This document shows, in pieces, positions 58,901 to 64,000 of a stretch of DNA of 64,000 nt. The DNA lies in NCBI GenBank assembly GCA_034620365.1, contig JAQGEQ010000192.1, forward strand, positions 3,529,001 through 3,593,000, in the 5' to 3' direction. The stretch's first letter is position 1; each line of letters starts with the position of its first letter. Position numbers and translations under genes: made by a program. The notes beneath the pieces were generated by a model, which had not been told where the DNA came from, did not search any database, and worked only from the letters and a program-made list of their open reading frames with translations. Origin of the DNA: Pegea sp. RAD2-039. Lineage: Eukaryota > Chordata > Thaliacea > Salpida > Salpidae.

Positions 58901-61900
58901 ATTAGAAGTATTTGGCAGAAAAAGTTTGATACTTGCTTCTGCTTCACAGAACATCTAAAATGCCAAAAGTTTATTATACAAATTATTTGCTACGAACAAT
59001 ATTTAAATTGTTGTATCTCACTTTTGTTTGTATCTCATAGTTATAAATTACAGATACAAATTCTTGAGTAACTTAATGGTTATTTGATGTTCTATAGATA
59101 CTAAAACGTGTATTTGACAACGAGTTTGTGTTATCTTATGAATGTAACAACAAAAATTGTATTTCCAATACTTTCGTCATTGTTTACATTTTTTTCAACC
59201 CCTAGTTTTCAAATACTTAATCTAGTTTGAATATCTCAGCACTTTTAATTGCTGTTATAGGAAGTTGATCCAGCGAAAGTTCATCAAACAAAAAGCTCGG
59301 CAAACATTATTTTGAAAATCTCTAAGAAATTAAAATTAAATCAATTACCTGACTTAATTTAAGCTTTGTTTTTTAAATCTTAACTTAAATTTTTTCTGTC
59401 CTTTATCATCAGTCACAAAGCTTTTAACATTTTTAAATAAAACACTTAAAAAGCACACGAGTGATTATGTTTTGATAATGATTACGAATGAGTTTGCTAT
59501 TGTGGCCACTTATTATCTTATTGACTTCAATAACTTTGTAATGAACTTTACACAAAAGCAATAATTTCTTTCCATTTCTTAATATTGTAGTTAATAATTT
59601 GTTCTTTCGCTAATTCAGCAAATTGTAACTACTCTCACGAGAGTGTTTAAGTTACATTTTGAACGCTAAAAACAACGTTAAAAAAGAATTAAATCTTTTT
59701 TAAACAAAGTACTACTGGTAAAGTTTGTCAAATGAGCTCAATCATGAAAAATCAATCAAGCCATAACTGACAAAATAAAAAGACTTTCAGTTATGTTACT
59801 CAGGGAGTTAAGTTCTTGCAATAAAATATAAGAAGTTTAGCTAAAGTGACTTCATTTGCGATTATGCAAACACTATTCCACAAGGAAAATTAAAAAAATA
59901 ATTTTTAAAAAGAGAAGCCAGGGACGTTCACATACTTACAAATGTACTTATACATGCCTGAACATCAGATGGCATACTCACTGATTAAAGTGGTGCAAAA
60001 CTACGCCAACTTTTAACTTGAATGCTTTAGCTTGTATATATCTGAGCAACAAATCTAATTCTCCGTACCACATCAATTTTTTTGATTTCTTTATCTTATT
60101 TAGTTGATATCTGATCAAAAAATACTTTTTTTACTGAGGCATTTTAATATACTTTTTAATAACCATAGATAATGTAGGTAAGGTAAATGTTCAATAAACT
60201 ATAAAATAACTTGATATTGAGTTTCATTTAATTTTTCTAACAATTTTTTTTTGTGTAAAAATAATCTTAACATCACTCGGTTTCAAGTTTCACTAAAAAT
60301 TTTAAAAGTATTTTTGAAGCCCTTTTCTCTTATATAAACATTTTATTCTTAGAAAAATTCAGTTTTATTTAAGATTTGATATTTATTGATTTAAAATCAG
60401 TAATTTAAATCTAAAAACTGACAGAAAATATTCAAAGTCATTTGACCGTAAAAAATACCAGATATTTTTTCATTTAAAAATCTGGTTTCATTTAAATGTC
60501 ATGTTACTACATAGTTATTTAAAAAGTCAGTTATCAAGTTATTTGATTTGATTGTTGCTTTTCTTTTTATCTACCAGAAAAGATAAAAATAATCAATTTT
60601 TCAAAGAGTTTTATTAAAATCTTCAATTTAATGCTTACTTTTGAAAATGCCAGTGTTCATTGCGTCGCAGCGAGTCAATTTTGACCAAATATCTCTTTAT
60701 TTACCAGTTCTCATACAAAAGTTTGAATCTTTAAATTCAAAATATAACCGCCATTTTGTTTTTTAATTATTTTCTAAAGTTACAGCAACTTGTGGTTACT
60801 TTAATGTAATAACTCTAGTTATTCCATTATCAAATATTAGCATTTTATACTATAAAATGTTGTTTCGTTCTTAAGCAAGTGTGTAAACAAAAGTAATCAG
60901 GTTAAATAAGTTGTTATTCATAGTTTTATCTTAGTAACAATAAAACTACATAAATTTCATTAATTTATTCAAAATTTAGTGTTATTAATCTGTTTGTTGT
61001 TATATTACTTTTAGATAATTGTATCTTGAAATCTGTACTTTATGTTTACAAAGTTTATTTGAAACTGAAAAAATAGGAAAGAAATTTGAAGTTTGATAAT
61101 TAAATTGATTCTTAGATGTAAATAATTCTTATCAATTCTCCAAATTGATAGGTTATCAACAGCAAGTAACAGTTTTGAGACAATCGTTAATTTATTTAAG
61201 TGATATTTTTCTGCTGCATATAAATTGAAAGTTTAGCTAAAATCGAAAATCTTTAAAATAGTTTTGAAAATTAACTTTTAACTTTTACAAAAACAGACAG
61301 TTGTGGCAAAAATGATTTTTTCATTTCCTGTACTGATATGGCTCAAGTAATTTTTCAACAAAGGTAAGAATTATAATTGGAAGAAATTTTAAAATCCTTT
61401 GGCTGTGCTACTGCATAATTTTATGAAGATATATGATTAGAGTTAAGACCACAAATTAACCCATAATTAACCAGACAATAAAACGATAGAAATACTTAAG
61501 ATTAAATTCTTAAATGATAAAGGTATGAGCTTAAAAGTCGTTAAACTGTTTTATTGTTTGCAGATAGAAAAGTATTTTCGACATGAATCACTACAATTGA
61601 TCATTAAGTCATCAATATTTTATTGTAAATGATAAAAAACACTTTTTTATATCAGTTTTTGTTTTTCATTCTACTTGCTTTAAATGATTTTCTAATAAAG
61701 TATCTTAACTTGATGGACTTATTTTAAAAAGAAAATAAAGCGGTGCAAAATTATTTTACAAAGAGCACAAAAATGAACAAAGTGATGGAGATAAGCCAAT
61801 TTAATAGTTTTATTTGTGAACTAGCTCTAAGCTGAATGAGTATGGCCTGCATGGATGCCTACCATGAAAGTAGGTTAGTGAAATTTATTTGAACTATATG

Positions 61901-64000
61901 TTTATCATCGGACGATTTCTGAAAAATAATGTTAAAACAAAACAACAAGGTAACTCTATTTTTTCAAAATATCTTATAGTGGGTTTAAACAGCAATAAAA
62001 GGTTATAATTTTATATTTTATCTTCATTTCAACACAATCATCATCTATTTAGAGCTTTTAACATTCCATTTTGATACTTTATTAGGATAAACTCTTAGAC
62101 AATATATGAGAAAGAAATTGATAAAAAGTCTTTGATATTATAAGTAGACTAAATTACGGTATTTTTTAAAAGAATAAAAAACATTTTTCATTATCATATT
62201 TAACCTGAATAGACAAAAACTAGGTTTTTCTTCTTTAAACTAAAAGTATCTACAGATAAAATGTCATAAGGTAACAATTATATTTTTGAACATATCACAG
62301 TAACCAAGTAAATTATAATTTATGACAATTTATTTGAAGAAAGGATAAAATTATGTGAAAGTTTTTTTTTTGCAGATACAAAACTGACAGATGCTGTTAC
62401 ACTATGACAGTTTGATGCATAAAAAACAGGCTGATAAATATTCAATTGAAAACAGAAGTTTGATTTTATTTCTACAAAGTAAGCCTAAATGGGATTATTT
62501 CAATTGGTTATGATCGGCTTCTAGAAAGTGGGTTTCATCTGATTTGAACCTTTCAATGGAGGCCTGCTTTTGATTTTTAAACATTATATTTTAACTTTTC
62601 ATTTCAGTTTTTATTTTTTGCTCGGAAACATTATAAAACTAGTTAAGCAAATCTTTGTTTATGAAAATTTTAAATCTGAAATTTGCTTTAATTAAAAATT
62701 TATTTTACAATTTTATAATTCTACAATAAATGGTACAATAAGCCTCATATTAAAGTGATATGACCCGATTGTAATATTCGATATTTTCATAATACTCTAA
62801 ATTATCGTTTTTAGATAACATATTTTATTGTAATTGTATACAAGTTTTAGTTTAGCTTTTTATAGCTAGTAAAATACAGTTATTAATTTATTTTAGTTAA
62901 GAATTTTACTTAAAAGAGTTGAAATAACTTTTAGATTTATTTGTTAAATGACATATTTAGATATACTAAGAGTTTTTTCATTATTTTTTCTTTAAAATCA
63001 TTTTAGTTTACAAGAAAAAATATTGTTTTGAATAGAAAATTTGTGCTTAAAGATGTTTCAAATATTTTACTTTAAATACTACAACAGAAACAATTTATAG
63101 CAACTAATTTTAATACTTTGTATCATTAATTATTTTTACAACAATTGTATTGTTATATGACTAAATCTTAATTATCTTTAATTTAAAGGCTAAACAACTC
63201 ATTCACTGCTTCAGATGCTTTCAGACAAAATTGAATAATTTTCTATAATGAACACAGCTTAACCACAACAACTCACTAAGTACAGCTTATGGTTCCAATT
63301 ACTTTTTAGTTAAATTAAATGTGCTAAAAAGTTTTATCTAGCTACAAGTTATACGAACTATTGTATTAGGGAGTTTTTATTACCTACTAGATTCGGTTCA
63401 ATAAAATAAACTACAAGTTGACAAATTATTTTGATGAAATTTAATTATGGCTTGTGTAAATTTCCCTGACTTCTATTAACTATCTTCAATTAGTAATGGA
63501 TTAACTCAATTGCTTTAACTATCTAAAAAAGAAAACTTGCAAAATTTACTCTAAGCCAGCGACAATCTCTCTATTTTAACAAAAATAGTTTGATAGTATC
63601 ATTAAAAGCTAATAAGCAAAGCAAATTTAAAAGCTTTGTTAGTTTATTGTTTGAAAATATTATCCTGATAAAATCTTTACAGCTTTAATCTAATATTTCA
63701 TTTTTTACAGTGATTAGTAAAACTTAATAATAAATAGTGATAATTCTTTGAAAACTAAACTGCTTATTCTTCTTCAAAAATTACAATTTTCAATACAACT
63801 GGATTTTGAGCCTTGAAAGCTTTAACGGTAAGATTTTTTCAAAATTTCTAACTAAGTGAATTCACAAATAATTGTTAATGAGTAAAATTGTTGTAATAAA
63901 CGAATAAGTTAAAAATACTTATAAAGATATGAATTTTTGTAATTTACCAACTTTTGTTTTTATACAACAACATTTTAGCAAGTATTTTTTTTGAAGGAGG
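52988..64000. other. AT-rich sequence to the right edge, one small island
   Basis: The only distinct patch is 54190-54450, GC-richer, with a 26-codon plus-strand ATG frame at 54243 (MLSKHPIDAARRHNEETTRG...) that contains GACGTCAT. From 54.5 kb to 64 kb I see no island, no open frame of normal composition, no RNA gene and no organised repeat. A 69-codon frame at 58862-59071 lacks an ATG and has no splice support. Confidence 0.55.

Noticed and set aside
1-64000. Search for tRNA, rRNA, U6 and spliced-leader genes and CRISPR arrays
   Set aside because: No sequence with paired A- and B-boxes, no rRNA or U6 core words, and no regularly spaced repeats were found by reading.

Overview
The window looks like nuclear DNA of an invertebrate animal. 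It is very AT-rich (about 30% GC by eye), its genes are split by GT...AG introns, and the one gene I can identify belongs to an animal family. Introns range from minimal (54-57 nt) to several kb, and many acceptors end in a T-rich tract plus CAG or TAG. I cannot name the species or phylum. No rRNA, tRNA, spliced-leader RNA, CRISPR array or intact transposon was found.

Positions 1-16371 (+) hold the 3' three quarters of an EH-domain-binding protein 1 (EHBP1) orthologue. The model has 21 exons and starts inside the N-terminal C2 domain, which is cut by the window edge. The exons total 3504 nt, exactly 1167 codons plus a stop, with every junction in phase. Domain order is the end of the C2-NT domain, a Ser-rich linker, a calponin-homology (CH) domain, a Pro/Glu/Asp repeat region, a charged helical region, one very large acidic exon, a split bMERB Rab-binding domain, and a C-terminal Cys-Leu-Ile-Met CaaX box. 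A canonical AATAAA lies about 500 nt after the stop. In this family the CH domain contacts actin or the bMERB domain, bMERB binds Rab8/Rab10-type GTPases, and prenylation anchors the protein to endosomal membranes.

Two introns of this gene are long. Intron 17 (7327-11847) is unusually GC-rich for the window and carries three clustered CRE palindromes plus a fourth at its 5' side. Intron 19 (12135-15761) is mostly AT-rich filler.

From about 16.9 kb to the right edge there is no gene I can recognise: a roughly 47-kb AT-rich desert dotted with short GC-richer islands of 0.1-0.7 kb. Several islands contain open frames next to good splice signals: 20.2-20.6 kb (-), 24.5 kb (-), 30.3-32.1 kb, 39.3-39.5 kb (+), 45.9-46.2 kb (-), 48.8-49.0 kb (-), 49.9-50.0 kb (+) and 52.9 kb (+). 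These may be first, middle or last exons of long-intron genes that extend beyond the window. Others (36.0-36.35 kb and perhaps 47.2-47.8 kb) look like frameshifted remnants. I identified no protein family for any of them and list them at low confidence.

The most distinctive non-coding signal is the octamer palindrome TGACGTCA. I find nine copies where about 0.5 would be expected, including a trio of TGACG sites spaced by one helical turn at 52.6 kb and one inside a 54-nt coding-gene intron.
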